This document shows positions 11,331 through 24,329 of a stretch of 64,000 nucleotides of DNA, one piece after another (the first letter of the stretch is position 1; every line of letters starts with the position of its first letter). The notes under the pieces were generated by a model. It made no database searches. It worked only from the letters and a program-made list of their open reading frames with translations, and was not told the DNA's origin. Where the stretch lies: contig VXAI01000199.1 in the NCBI GenBank assembly GCA_013399305.1, positions 174,134 through 238,133 of the forward strand. The letters are read 5' to 3'. This stretch comes from Rostratula benghalensis. Its lineage: Eukaryota > Chordata > Aves > Charadriiformes > Rostratulidae. Both the position numbers and the translations under genes were made by a program.

Positions 11331-14300
11331 CCTACACCTTGTTTAGCAGAGTTTAGTGGAAAACTAGGACGAAAAATGCCGTACTTTGACCTGTTGTGGA
11401 GCCTGTAACAAGCAGCAGGGAAATCTTACCCCTTCCCCACCATCACCACCTTTGACAGGGCTCCTCATAGGCACCAGGCTCTGAGGGAGTTTGCTGCATC
11501 GGCTCAGACCAAGGACCACGCTCCCTTCCCTCAGGGTTTGAGGGTAAGATATATAATCATATTTGACTCACTATTTTATCAGCTAAAGGGATTTTTGGTT
11601 TATCTCATCCACAGCATTTATGGGAGTAGGCTGATGCGCAGACGTTTATAGAGCTAAATTCACCTTTGCAGCTACACTGATTTGATTGTCTCAGTAGGGA
11701 AAAAAAAACCTCACGCCACAACAAAACACATTCTTCCAGCTGAGTATATATATATATACACACACAGTTTGGATAAAAAGCTCTTTTGCATGCTGACAGA
11801 GACTTAAGGGTCTTATACCTTCCCATTGTACCCATCTTTTCCACTGGAAAAAATATGGGGAAAAATATTAAAAAAGAAAGGGGGCGGGGGGAAGAGAAAG
11901 AGTAACAGCAAAGATCCATTTCAGTGCCACCCGAAGCATAATAAAATGGCTATGTGCCAAACTCTGTATTCTTAAGTGGAAAATTTTCAAACCCAACACC
12001 AACGCTGACTGAGTTTTGGAAACCCAGTTTTCACTAACACTGGGTGAACAAAAAAATGTATCTCCCTCTTTTCAAATAGCAGAAAACACATGAGGAACCA
12101 TACAGCCTGGTAAAGATGCAAGACAAAAGATCATGCAAAATTAAAGGCTGCCTTCAGAGAACAAGAACTGCATGCATGGGTTGACAAATGTCCCTGGGGA
12201 CTGGTCAGTTTGTCCTCTGGAGGAATCATATCTCAGAAGGTATAGGGAAGAGGACTGCCCACTTCACAGGTTTGCAGAAGATTGCAACAAATCAACAAGG
12301 TTTGTTGAAGATTGGCGTTGCCTCCTTTCCCATTGTGAAAGGCAAAGGAAGGAAGGTGACCTCTTTTTGCCTATGCTGTAGACCCCAAGCATACCATCAC
12401 AGAAGTGCCCAACTTCTGTCTCTGCCAAAATGAGATGAGCTGGGGCAACAGGTCCCATGTGACAGAGGCAAAGCCCCAACTTGCTTGAGGAAAAGGCTGA
12501 ATCTGTGGCCTGTGAGGTGAGATCTTGGCTTAGCAACTATTGGCTACCAAACCACAGAAGAAAAGGTGAATGGGTAGCTAAGAAGCTGCCAGCAGTTTGT
12601 GACTGGGGGGAGACAGAGTTGCTTGGAGGAAATACTATATTGTGACTGATTAACTGCTATTTCAAAACACCTGCAAATAAAGATAGTGGAAACAACCCTT
12701 GTACCTTCACAAACACAGCAAGAACAGCCTGAGAAGTGACCCTTTTTCAAACAACATTTTAGTTTTAGTGTGGCAGCCATTAGGTGTTTCTCACAGAGGT
12801 ATGTGAACAAATAGCAGTAGAAGTAATCTTCTGTCTGATAACAGAATGAGTCAGTTAAAGTCACTGGTAGAACTGCTATTTATCTCATTAACAATTGCTT
12901 GATTTCAGGCAGTTAGTCAGTCCTTTCTTTTTCCTTAGCTGCAGCCTGGTTTGACATTATTATAGCTCTATCCCATATCCCTACGTAGGAAACTGAAGAC
13001 AGTAAAATATTTGTACAGGGGGTTTGTGGGGACAAATCCCTAAGGAGGAATAGTTAAAAATATGGAAAATGTTGTACTCAAAATTTCCTGAAAGAAAGAC
13101 ATTCACATAATATTGAGACAATACCAGGTCAAAACCCAGAAAAACAGTAAAACAATTTTCAGACAAGGTCCCTATTAAAAACAACTGAATGATCTACAGA
13201 AGTTATAGTCTTCCTATTGTCCCAGTATCCCCAAAAGTTTGAAGTCTGTGTCCCTCTAAATGCTACATGGAAGGATGTTTTAAAATGCACTAGGTGTGGC
13301 TGACAAGATCCACTTTGTTACATAAAAAAAGGATAGACAGTGTCTTTGAGGACAGCACTCCCTTTTCTGTAATTCATAATCATTAAAATGTATCACAGGC
13401 CTGCCAGTTCTTCCTGGGAAGAATGTATTTTTGGTGACAAACTACAGCCCAGAAAGGGCACACTACATACACATTTCTTTTCTGGAACTTAATCCGTTAC
13501 TCCTTTTTCTTTTCTAACTATCACAAATTGCTAGAGGTGTTGTAGTATGTGCTAGCGTACTCCAGCAAGAGCGAGAGGTGAAAGGGACAAAGTGCTTAAA
13601 AGCACATCAATGACAACTGACTTTCTGAACAGGCAGATGCCTGCACTTCCCTGCTCGGTTGTGTTGTACATTGGATAGTTGTCACAGCCATGCTCACCAG
13701 CATGCTTGATAGAAATTGCTCCTTTGCTGTTGTGAGGGAAGCCAGAACCAAATCAGTCGATTTACTTCAGCAGAATTTAGCCAGGAATCGATTCAGTCAT
13801 GTATGTTCTATTATTCTAAAGATATACAGCAAGAATGCTGAAGTCAAGGGTCTTTCCTCTTTCTACCACACAAAATAGACATCCCAAGAAAACAAAACCA
13901 AAAATAAGCAGGTCTTCAGATTAATTTTTGTTAGTATAAGCAAACTGGAACACAGTTTAGTTCAGCATCAAATGGTTGAGGATTGCTGAGTATCTTCCAC
14001 TAGTGGGAATCCAGAGTGGAGAAGGACACAGATGGGGCAGATCACAGTGGTACAAAGAATTTAAAGTAGCAGGAGCAACCAATTCTGATGTTGCTCTATT
14101 TGCTCTGAAAGAACCAAGATCTTGCAAGTGGAACTTATGAGTTCTTTTTGTGTGACTCCTTCCTGTCTGTTTTTTATTTTGTTTTGGGATTTTTTACAAT
14201 TTTACAAAACTGGCTAGCAAAATCAAAACTAATTTAGGGGACAGTGGGAAGAACACAAACATGTATGTAAACAAGACGCTATCATAAACTGTTTTCTTGG

Positions 14301-14543
14301 GAAAGAACGATGGTAAAATTAGAGCTTGCCTCGTCCTCTTTCAAGTGGCCAGCTTATGGTTTTGGTTTGAGTCCACAAGAAATTGTTGTGGCTTTGTTAA
14401 ACCCAATCTAAATTTGGAGATAATTTTTACTCCATTCTGCATTAAAATTACTGATTTAGTTTTACATCAAGCCCCTGAATTAGCTTAAACTAAGCCAAAA
14501 GAGGCCATTGCTAAATACTGTCCGGAGGAATCAACTGTGGCAT
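11331..14543. other. intergenic DNA, no gene seen
   Basis: AT-rich sequence between the CpG island and an LTR-like fragment. It contains a (TA)n(CA)n microsatellite at 11745–11766. Short frames near 12170–12860 show no recognisable protein family. Confidence 0.4.
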
Positions 14544-15045
14544 TGTCATGGTTTGGGCCAGATTTGCCAATAGTGCTATCTGCCACCTTTCTTCAAGGAG
14601 AGGAGGAAGAGAAATAGAGATTTATGAATTTAGGAAGAACTAAACTACTTTAATGAAAATATTAATAATAAAATAAAAAGGAAATAATGAAATAGCTACA
14701 ATATATACAAAACTCCCAGGGTAATGTCACTGACAGGCACTGGGGAAGTCCCAGATGGGACTCAAAGGCAGATGGGAACTGGATTCCAGCTCTGGAGTCA
14801 GGAATGCATGGATTGGGATCAAAGGCAGACATGATCCTCCTCGGACATCAGCCATTGCGGAAAGAGGCTGATGCTTTGGCCTCTCAGCTTCTATACTGAG
14901 CGTGATGAAATATATAGATTTCTATACATAGTGATGAAGATGGGACAAAATACCCTGTTGGTCAGGTTTGGGTCACCTGCCCTGTCCCCTCCTCTCCCAT
15001 GGGTGTGACCCCTCTGCACTTTTCCATCTCTGACCCTCCTATGGA
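14544..15045 (+). mobile_element. probable endogenous-retrovirus LTR fragment
   Basis: Begins TGTCATGGTTTGG, then an A/T-rich part with AATAATAAAATAAAAAGG. A later part (near 14880–14985) contains CTTCTATACTGAGC and GGTCAGGTTTGGGTCACCTG, followed by a run of CCTG/CCCCTCC. I recognise these blocks from ERVL-type LTRs common in neoavian birds. No gag, pol or env sequence is next to it, so it would be a solo, degraded LTR. The right boundary and orientation are uncertain. Confidence 0.5.
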
Positions 15046-16398
15046 GCAAATAACAAAATTAGCTGCTCTTGGTTTTTTACAGCAATAAGTATAAGCAAGG
15101 GCCTCTCTGCATTCCGTTCCTCATCATAATCAGATCTTATCACTCTGAGAGCGAACAGTCTCTGCACAATATGCTGTTTATTTCGGAGAGTTAGAAGAGG
15201 CTTAGTTAAAAAGTAGAACTGCTGCACAGAAAATTGGTTCTGTTTTACCTCAAAACAGGATGACATTCAAGAAGTTATTGTTCACAGCACCTTATTTGGT
15301 GATGAATATCCCCAAAGATGAGTCTGCTTTAATAGAACAAGAAAAGCATCTTTAGCTCAGCCACTGTCAATGTCAGTTCAGACCAGCTGATTTTGCACTG
15401 AAGTGCGTTATAGCAGACTTTGTGTCAGGGGCTGTAGGCATGTGAAGCTCCAAAATAATGTGACAAAAAAATACCATGGAAATGTAACTTAACTTACCTG
15501 TTTTGAAATAACTACGTCTTTGTGTTTACCAGCACTCAATTATTTGTATATTAGGACTGGACTTATTACTGACTATAAGTTACAGATCTTTACTGAAACC
15601 ACAGGACTATGATATGCTACACCCTCTGTGCATATAGCCAATAACGTGTAACTAAGCTACTGTAAGATGTATTGTGTTTGAAAGTTTCCTTACAACTCAA
15701 GTAAAATACCTTTCCCCCCCCCCCCCCCCCAGCTACTAAAACTAATACCTGGGGTACAAAGGGTGCCTTGTCATGTGAGGAAGGAGAAGGAGAGATTTCA
15801 GCAAAGTAGCATAATAGAATATGACTACCTTTTTACAATTTTTGGCTCACTGACTTGGATGCGTTTATGCAGCAGAACATCTTGAAAGAAGAAAGATAAC
15901 ACTATGTACCTTTCATATCCATAGAGGAGATCTTTCTCAATGGTCACCTTTAAGTGAGTTTTCCTCTTTTTTAATCACCAGCATGACTAAGCTCCCCTGA
16001 GCTTTCTACAGAAAATTGATATAGCAAGAAAACTGAAAACAGACAAAGAAAAGAAATTAACATATTCAGAGAATCAGTCAATGAAACTCTAAATGGGTTA
16101 AATCTAGAATGCATGCAAAATTAACTTTCCATTCTCATAGCATTATATCTCTCTGCACTCCTTTCAATTAGTAGCCCATAGGGTACTTCATGTCAGTATC
16201 CATCATGACTGGCTCATGATTTTAACAGCTCTTCATTGTTCACAGCATAACAGTGCTCTACACAGCATCAAGTTCTGACTTAACTCCAAATTACTGCACA
16301 GTAAAGGCCTGCTGCCGTAAAGAGAAATTCAGCACAGGAATCCTGTTTCACACCACGCTACTGCCTTGAGCTTCCCCATGTATGGCACAGATTTAGTG
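15046..16398. other. intergenic DNA with a 17-C run
   Basis: No gene is visible. An uninterrupted run of 17 C lies at 15714–15730. The stretch ends at the left outer boundary of the large inverted repeat. Confidence 0.4.
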
Positions 16399-16553
16399 TA
16401 CCCCATCCCTGGAAGTGTTCAAGACCAGGCTGGATGGGGCTTTGAGCAACCTGCTCCAGTGGGAGGGGCCCCTGCTTATAACACGGGGGCTGGAACTTGA
16501 TGATCTTTAAGGTCCTTCCCCATTCTAACCACTCTATAATTCTATGATTCTAT
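16399..16553 (+). mobile_element. CR1 LINE 3' end inside left repeat arm
   Basis: Carries the CR1 3' end motifs GGCTGGATGGGGCTTTGAGC, GGAACTTGATGATCTTTAAG and the terminal TCTATGATTCTAT. It is cut off on its left exactly at the boundary of the inverted repeat, while the copy in the right arm continues further into CR1 sequence. Confidence 0.9.
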
Positions 16554-16839
16554 CAGTTCATTATTTGATCGGATTTAAAAGACACATAAAGACACATCTC
16601 TCTGGACCCAGTAGACTCAGAGAGGCTCAGGGGAACATGCATGAATCTGAAAATCAAATTGGTGAGCAAAACCAGTTGTCCCATACTGACTTACCAGAAA
16701 CTAAAACTGAGACTGTAATCCCTGATGATGGGAACATCTTGCATCACTTTAGTAAAAAATGGCAATACAAGTGTGCGTGATTAAAAATGCAGATATATAA
16801 GGGGACTTCAGGGCTGACACTGATGTTTTTTCTCTTCAG

Positions 16840-17024
16840 TTTCATATAAGGTCTCTAACTCACAGGCTACTGGCGGTCTCCAGTACCAGAAAGGACTGAC
16901 TTTATTGTGCTATGAGCCTATGGATGGAAGGAAAGTGAAGCGTTACCACATTCTTGATGTTACTGTGCCTGTACTGTATGGGCAGCAAGGACAGAGTAGC
17001 ATGGACAGAGCTTTCTCTGTTAAG
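16840..17024 (+). other. exon-like open block in left repeat arm
   Basis: A very good 3' splice site (TTTTTTCTCTTCAG, AG at 16838–16839) precedes 185 bp of open frame, which ends in GTTAAG before GTGCAA (GT at 17025–17026). The open frame continues to a stop near 17096. The translation has an ordinary protein composition (for example LCYEPMDGRKVKRYHILDV), but I do not recognise a family. It could be an exon captured or lost from a gene, or chance. An overlapping frame on the other strand (16902–17192) weakens the case. Confidence 0.25.
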
Positions 17025-18554
17025 GTGCAAAAAGGCACTGAGAACAGCAACTTGAGTTTTGTTCTTCACTTTTCTTTTATGTTCAGTGTGATTTGAAGTC
17101 CTTCCCATTAGACTGATATAAAAGGTTGCTTGGCCATCTGGATACGGATAAGCAGTCATTTGTTTATGTAGTCTGGGAATGGATTTACACAAACTTGGGT
17201 AATTTAGTCACCCTGAAACCAAATTAAAGTGTCTGGACAGGGCTTCATGCCCAGGTCTGTAGAATGCTGCTGGAGTTACACCAAGAAGATTTCTGCATGC
17301 AAGCAGGTCCCATTTATGCACATTTTATTAAATTTATTCAAACCCCTCTGCTTTTCTTTAGAAAACTATATTTCCTAAGCAAATTGTACCACTGCAGATA
17401 ATCCACAGGGATTTCTAGACTAGCTATGTATTTTGAAATGCATTCCCCACTCCCTTCCATTAGTATTCTTCTCAGATAGTCCTGGCAACATAAGGAGTAC
17501 TCACCAACCTAAGCAAGGCCACAACAGGCAGTAAGTTGGCCTACAGTGGCTTGGACTGCAAACATCTGTGGCTGCACTGCAGAGAAATCTGCTCCAGTGC
17601 TGAAGACAAGCTGATGCTGCTGAGGGAGGCTCTCTCAGGAGCAGGTGCCAACACTGTATGGCTTGTACCTGCTGCTGCAAACAAATGCATCCCTTTACAC
17701 AATCATTCCTAGCTTTATTTCTACTGCCTACCCACCTGCTTTACGTAGCCAGAACAACTCAGACCCAAAAGTGTGGTCTCCACTCCACTCCCATGTGGGT
17801 CAGGTAGACAGTTTACCCTCTCACCATACATGTGCACTCATACAAACAGGAAGAGGCTGTTTCTTTTTCATAAAATACAAGATGTAGAATTCTAATTCTT
17901 TCTTTGATACAACAATACATCTAGTATGCTTCCAGATGTGGTAAATACTCTTAAGAGAAAGTCTAAAGGTTCTGAAGTCGCTAGACTCATATATTACTGT
18001 GTTGTTTTGATTTTTTTGTTGTTTTTGGTTTTGCTTCAATATGGTGAACACACAGTGAAGTCATTGGCATTAAACAGAAATATTACAGTACTAAATCTCC
18101 CCTCTGTTATATATAGGAGCTGTGCCACCAGGCCTGATTTTCCACTTACTCCAAAGCATCACATCCTGTAAATCTCTCGCTGATGTACCTGGTAATAGAG
18201 CATAGATTTGTCAGGGGAGATTACGGTGTCCTTGCTACCATGAGTGGACACAGAATAATCTTTTTCATATATTGACTTATTTTTCACTTAAGACGGTTTT
18301 CTGCAATTTGGAGTTGTTCCAGCATATGCAGTGTGGTGGCAAGAAGCAGAAGTTAAAATAGTGGTATAAAAAACACTGTAATAGCAGCTTTGCTATTTTT
18401 ATGGGTGGCTCACAGACCATCCACAAGCAGCTCCTGCACAATGGCTAATACTTGAAACCAGAGCTCACTGTTCCTAGGCCTGGCAAGAGGCAGGACATGA
18501 GAAAGGAAGTTACAAGAACTCTGAGAGCTCCTTGACAGCTTTATTAGGCAAATC

Positions 18555-18581
18555 TTTTTTTTTTTTTTTTTTTTTTTTTTT
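18555..18581. repeat. poly-T tract, 27 bp
   Basis: Uninterrupted T run. No retroposed element body is recognised next to it. Confidence 0.9.
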
Positions 18582-21500
18582 CTGTTAATGTTGGCCAGAG
18601 ATTATGATGATCCTGTCAAAAGCCTATTTTCTGGTTCATTGATTCAGAAAGACAGCTATTCCCTCTGCTGATTCTCTGGTAGTTATTCTTGCCCATAGAA
18701 CAATTAATTTCCAGCAGCTAAATGGCTTCTGCAAGAACATTTGGTGGCCTTGTGGTGCCTGAGGCCTGAGCATGTTTTGGTGCATACGTGCCATTCCATT
18801 ATTTCCAGGTCTGTCAAAACTCAAGACCATGGTGTCTGGACTGAAAAATTGGTGAGGGATAGATAAGAATAGAAACCATATTTAACTGAGGTCTGACAGC
18901 AGTGATAAGCTCTGCGTAGGCTACTCAGATACAGTTATTGATGTCAAAAGCCACGGCACTGTCTTGCAGAAAGAATCCTGCTTCGTTTGGAGAGCAGCTC
19001 AACACCAGTGGACTAAATTTGCTGGTAGTTTCAGGTGTGAGGGTGAAACACTGCTGAGGTCAAGAGACCTGTGTGAATCATGTTTACCTGTGCTGCCTGC
19101 CTGTTTCTGCTTACCTGTGGGATAATCTTACAGGTTTTCCATGGCTGACAGCAGGTGGGAGAGGCAGGGACTTGTGTATTTCTACAGTAACACAATCTCT
19201 TTAGTGTTTCCTAAGCAGTGTAAGTGATGCTAAAATTAAGGAGGAAACACATTACCTAGAAGGAAAAGGTTGTTTGTGACCACATTATTATTCTTGCTTC
19301 TGCATTCAGAAAGCTTTTCTAGAACTCTCTAAAGCAAAACATAACCCACTGCTGGCGTTAGGTAATGCCTTCTAGATTTTATGTTGAAGTACATAGAACA
19401 AATTTTCCCAATCTTGGCAGCATAAGAAAATCTTCCACTCCTAGAATTGAAGAGATTATACATTTATATGAAGGTGACCAAGACTGGAACTCAGTGCCCT
19501 TTGTCCCTTTGAGATTAGAGTATTGTTTGCCATTCCTACCCAGCAAAAAGTAAACAGCAAAATCCAATTGCCATTTCCTTTAAGTCAAACACTGCTCAAG
19601 GCTTCTCTCAGGACAATGGTTGTATTCAAGCTGCTCTCTAAACTTAATCCTGCTCTTATAACTGCAACATCTCTTTAGGATTTAGTTGCCAAAATTGTGT
19701 GCATCAGAAAGTGCTCTAAACTCACTGCATTTTGACAAAACAGAAGTACCCCCCCCTTTTTTTTTTTTTATTCCTGCTTCCTTTCACTTCCCCTCCAAGA
19801 AAACACATATAATTTCATTTGAGGATTAAAATAGCAAATTGCTATTTGTATCAGAAGCTGATAGAAGACACAAAAGTTAGCCTTCAAATGTTAAGGCTTT
19901 CCAGCCAACATGACCACCTAAACAGCTAAAGATTGCTTGAGGGTAAACAGTAGAAATATTGCTTTCCTGGAACTAATAGCAAGACTGTATCTCTTCTTGG
20001 ATTGCTATAACATTAATGTAATATGAAGGCTCTCTGTCAAGTCCACAAAGCACACATTGTTTGATTTTCTAGCTCCATTAAGAGCTATTTGATTGAGGGT
20101 TTTATTTCCAACCACTCCAATCACATTACAGAACAGGAAGGGCCAAAGCCAGCTTTCCCCTATGATCCCATATAGCTGAAAGATAGAATTGTGATTTCTT
20201 CAACAGGTGAAAACCATTACAGCCTTTAGAGCACCAGCCAGGACTGGCTGGATGCTAGACAAACCAAGGACAGGATGCTAGCTGAACTAATAACCCAAGC
20301 CCCTGCAAAGCACAGCCCTCTTTTTAAGCTCTTGCCAGCAGTGTTTTGTGAGAGGATGCAATGCACAACAACATTTTCAGGAGAGGGAGCAAGGACATCT
20401 CCAGGAAATGTCAGCGATCAGAAAATTTATATTCCCACCTAGGCGCACCCTACCTACCAGCATATGCTGCAGCAGGAAATGAGAAAGAGAAATGTTCTGT
20501 TTGCCCTAGGATACACAGAGATGAAAGAAAGATATAGCTACAAAGCTTTGGAGACAGGCCAGAGGAGCACCACACATACTCAGAATCCATCCTGCCTCCT
20601 TCCTGGTGTACAAGAGCTACTTTAAATAAGTAGCCAAGCCCAAGCATGGCTGCTAATAGATCTGTCCCTAAGTTTTATTCGCATCTATTTCCTTCCACTC
20701 TTAGAGGTTCCATGGGAACATGGAACTTCTCAGCTCCTGCTTAAAGCTACCACGATCCCTCCTCCACCTGTGCTTAGACCTTAGATCACCAAAGGACGGT
20801 ATACAAAGTCCTGCAAACTGCCTTCTTTGCCCAAGTTCCCAGCGATCCCAGCATTTAATGCAGAAGTTATACTCCTTTGTGAACAAACTCAGAATTATGT
20901 TTCATGCAAAACCCAGTAAGTCCATGCCATACCATGGTGGCCTGCCATTACATGGCAAATTCCTTAGAAAAGTGAGAAAAAAATTGAAATTGTGCAGAAT
21001 TTCACTACTATTTAAATATTCTGACCACATTTTGAAGGGAGGCCCACTGTGAACCAATGTCTGCCGTGCTTTAAACATTGGCAAAAATAAATGAGGTACA
21101 GGAAAGTTCGTGATATCCCTTGTCATGACCATGTGACATTAATAATGCATTAGACCAGTCTGGGTACAATGCATACTTTAATATACCCATGTACACACAA
21201 TGATAAATATTTTTGTTTGTAGCCTAATCTTACCTGTGAGTATGGACATAGCACTTCAGCATTTTCCAGAAAGATGTACATGCAACTGAAAAAGCTGTGA
21301 ATTAATGTTGTTTCAGATTCAGCCTGGCCTACTCCCTGTCTAGGCCTAATCTCTCTTTCTATTTAATGACAACATTCGGACACCGAAGCTAATTTGGCAC
21401 CTGGCAACCCACTTACTAAGTGGGACTTTACAACAGGAAAGCATTACACTGCTGCTCAGACAGCTGCACTGGCTGCTGGGAAGCCTCTGGGGAAAATTCA

Positions 21501-21991
21501 AAGCTTTCAAGGCTCTAATTGTTTTGGATCTGGGTTATTTTATCAGCAAAAGAGTCACTCAACTTTGAGAAGCCTTGATATAAAAGAGAAGTGGGTGGCA
21601 AGGGCACTTGGATATTCAGGTCTGTTTCTCCTTAGGTTGAACTCCCAGATGTGTTACTAAAGCATATTTTCCAGTCTGACTACTGGGAGAGGGAAGGTTA
21701 GGAGAAGCTCTTTGCACCATGTAATTAGTTTAGGTGCTGAGTGCAGTAGCATCAGCTGGTAGAATAGATGATGAAATACTGTTATTTAGATCAATACTAT
21801 AAATTATGAAGACTAATCAGTCCTTAGAAAGACATTTCTGGTGTTCATGTCAAACATGCCTAAATAAAATATACCCTTGGAAGTTATTCTCTGAGGGCTC
21901 AACAAATCCAGAACACTGAATAGTTTAAAATTGAATTCAGACTTTTATGCTAAGACAGACCATGGAGTGCACTGCCATGTGCTTCCCTTGG

Positions 21992-22013
21992 AAAAAAAAA
22001 AAAAAAAAAAAAA
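21992..22013. repeat. poly-A tract, 22 bp
   Basis: Uninterrupted run of 22 A followed by GAAAAAAG. It could be a retroposition tail, but no parent sequence upstream is recognised. Confidence 0.85.
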
Positions 22014-22845
22014 GAAAAAAAGAAATTACTATACCTGTAGTTCAGTCTTTTATCTAAAGATAATACAACCATCTTCCATACAAACTGCCAGTTTAGTGAA
22101 AGAGAAGCATGTGCTGGAACAGCAGTCACCAAGACAAGTGGGTTGATGACCCCCAGAAGGGCTCAGGCCCGCTCATGCCTGAGTTGGAGCAGAGTGTTAA
22201 AGTTCATTCTGTCACCTGGTTCTCTTTTTCACCCTGCAGCCTCAGTGCATTCAGCTTTCCAGATGGATGTGTTGGCTAAACATACAGGCACCAGCAAGTG
22301 GGGCAGAGTAATTTTTTGCTGTCTGCGCTGTTTCTATGAATGGATTTACAGGAACATCCAGAAGAGCACAATAATTCTTCATTGCACATACAGTAATATC
22401 ACCTGGGTCCTACATGTTTTGTGAAGTTTTTCCAACCACAGCAGTTTAAGGAAACACAGAGGTCCAGTACTGCCTTCAAAACTACACAAGGTACTCCTTC
22501 GTAAACTAAAGGAACCAGGAAAACACAGCTCCAATACACAGTTAAAGGCTTACATTTTCCAAGGTGACTGTCTCCTTCAGTCAACATCAAGGAATCATTT
22601 GATAATACAGGCAGTATTCATACTCTAAAATCCCATCTTAAATCACATGACTTCCCTTTTTTAATTAAGTTACTAGCTTTAATAATAGTGCCATCTCTCA
22701 GAGCACCAATTTCATGACCAACGGTGAAATATGATGTACTTATTCATTAAAAAGCAGGTAGCAGCACTCCTCTTCATCTCCCTGAGATATGGAAATGTGG
22801 GCTAATCCATCACAATGTAAGACTGCATTCCAGCGGGTGAAAAGG

Positions 22846-23911
22846 ACTAATGGAAGGGAGTGGGGAATGCATTTCAAAATACATAGCTAGTCTAGAAATC
22901 CCTGTGGATTATCTGCAGTGGTACAATTTGCTTAGGAAATATAGTTTTCTAAAGAAAAGCAGAGGGGTTTGAATAAATTTAATAAAATGTGCATAAATGG
23001 GACCTGCTTGCATGCAGAAATCTTCTTGGTGTAACTCCAGCAGCATTCTACAGACCTGGGCATGAAGCCCTGTCCAGACACTTTAATTTGGTTTCAGGGT
23101 GACTAAATTACCCAAGTTTGTGTAAATCCATTCCCAGACTACATAAACAAATGACTGCTTATCCGTATCCAGATGGCCAAGCAACCTTTTATATCAGTCT
23201 AATGGGAAGGACTTCAAATCACACTGAACATAAAAGAAAAGTGAAGAACAAAACTCAAGTTGCTGTTCTCAGTGCCTTTTTGCACCTTAACAGAGAAAGC
23301 TCTGTCCATGCTACTCTGTCCTTGCTGCCCATACAGTACAGGCACAGTAACATCAAGAATGTGGTAACGCTTCACTTTCCTTCCATCCATAGGCTCATAG
23401 CACAATAAAGTCAGTCCTTTCTGGTACTGGAGACCGCCAGTAGCCTGTGAGTTAGAGACCTTATATGAAACTGAAGAGAAAAAACATCAGTGTCAGCCCT
23501 GAAGTCCCCTTATATATCTGCATTTTTAATCACGCACACTTGTATTGCCATTTTTTACTAAAGTGATGCAAGATGTTCCCATCATCAGGGATTACAGTCT
23601 CAGTTTTAGTTTCTGGTAAGTCAGTATGGGACAACTGGTTTTGCTCACCAATTTGATTTTCAGATTCATGCATGTTCCCCTGAGCCTCTCTGAGTCTACT
23701 GGGTCCAGAGAGATGTGTCTTTATGTGTCTTTTAAATCCGATCAAATAATGAACTGATAGAATCATAGAATTATAGAGTGGTTAGAATGGGGAAGGACCT
23801 TAAAGATCATCAAGTTCCAGCCCCCGTGTTATAAGCAGGGGCCCCTCCCACTGGAGCAGGTTGCTCAAAGCCCCATCCAGCCTGGTCTTGAACACTTCCA
23901 GGGATGGGGTA
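22846..23911 (-). repeat. right arm of 1066-bp inverted repeat
   Basis: Reverse complement of 16399–17464 over its whole length. Its outer end falls inside a CR1 element that continues smoothly past 23911, so this copy looks like the original setting and the left arm like the inserted copy (inference). The exon-like block of the left arm corresponds to 23286–23470 on the minus strand here. Confidence 0.95.
23286..23470 (-). other. exon-like open block in right repeat arm
   Basis: Mirror copy of 16840–17024, with the same splice-site-like flanks and the same open frame on the minus strand. If this is the original copy, any parent exon would be read leftward. No protein family is recognised. 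Confidence 0.25.
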
Positions 23912-23995
23912 TCCAGAACTTCTCTGGGCAACATGTTCCAGTGTCTCAACACCCTCACAGTAAAGAATTTCTTTCTGGTATCTAAGTATCTAGTA
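23757..23995 (-). mobile_element. CR1 LINE 3' region
   Basis: Starts with GATAGAATCATAGAATTATAG (the CR1 terminal octamer region reversed). It continues through the conserved CCAGGGATGGGGT and TCTGGGCAACATGTTCCAGTG to about 23995. It spans the outer boundary of the right repeat arm at 23911, which shows it predates the duplication. Confidence 0.9.
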
Positions 23996-24329
23996 TCTAT
24001 GTCAGTGAGTTCTTCATTGTCTAGTGAAGATCTTGAGGTGAGCTATCTCATGGCAAAGTATTCTTTGCAGGTACCTCCACAATAAAGAAAGAGAAGAGGT
24101 ATCTGATACACCCTGGAAGTTATGTCCATTCACAAAGCAGGATCCAGGTTGTGAAATTCCAACTCCACGTTCTACCGAGAAAGAGGAACCAAATAAAGAG
24201 CTGAATCCTAGTCTGAAAATTTTGGAATTCATTCTTGTATTACGTCACAGTTTTTTCATCAATCGTGCCGGTCAAAGGAAAGGGAGGTGATAGCTATAAC
24301 TGAATATGGCAAATGAACAGATGGCTACA
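23996..24329. other. short non-coding gap
   Basis: No recognisable gene or element between two CR1 copies of opposite orientation. Confidence 0.4.

Larger units (their letters stand above)
16399..17464 (+). repeat. left arm of 1066-bp inverted repeat
   Basis: This arm is the reverse complement of 22846–23911. Arm lengths are equal, and every segment I compared matched without substitution or gap. Base 16398 (G against A) and base 17465 (A against C) mark the two ends of the match. The arm carries a CR1 3' end (16399–16553), an ORF with no family match (16544–16780) and an exon-like block (16840–17024). Near-identity means the duplication is very recent, maintained by gene conversion, or an assembly error. 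Confidence 0.95.
17465..22845. other. spacer of the inverted repeat, no gene seen
   Basis: A 5381-bp stretch between the two arms. It contains a 27-T run at 18555–18581, a C7T-run near 19750, and a 22-A run at 21992–22013. Frames of up to 110 codons occur near 20700–21130, but both strands are open there, none shows a domain, and I do not call any. Confidence 0.5.

Noticed and set aside
15714..15730. 17-C homopolymer as a functional site
   Set aside because: Simple sequence with variable length expected; no neighbouring feature.
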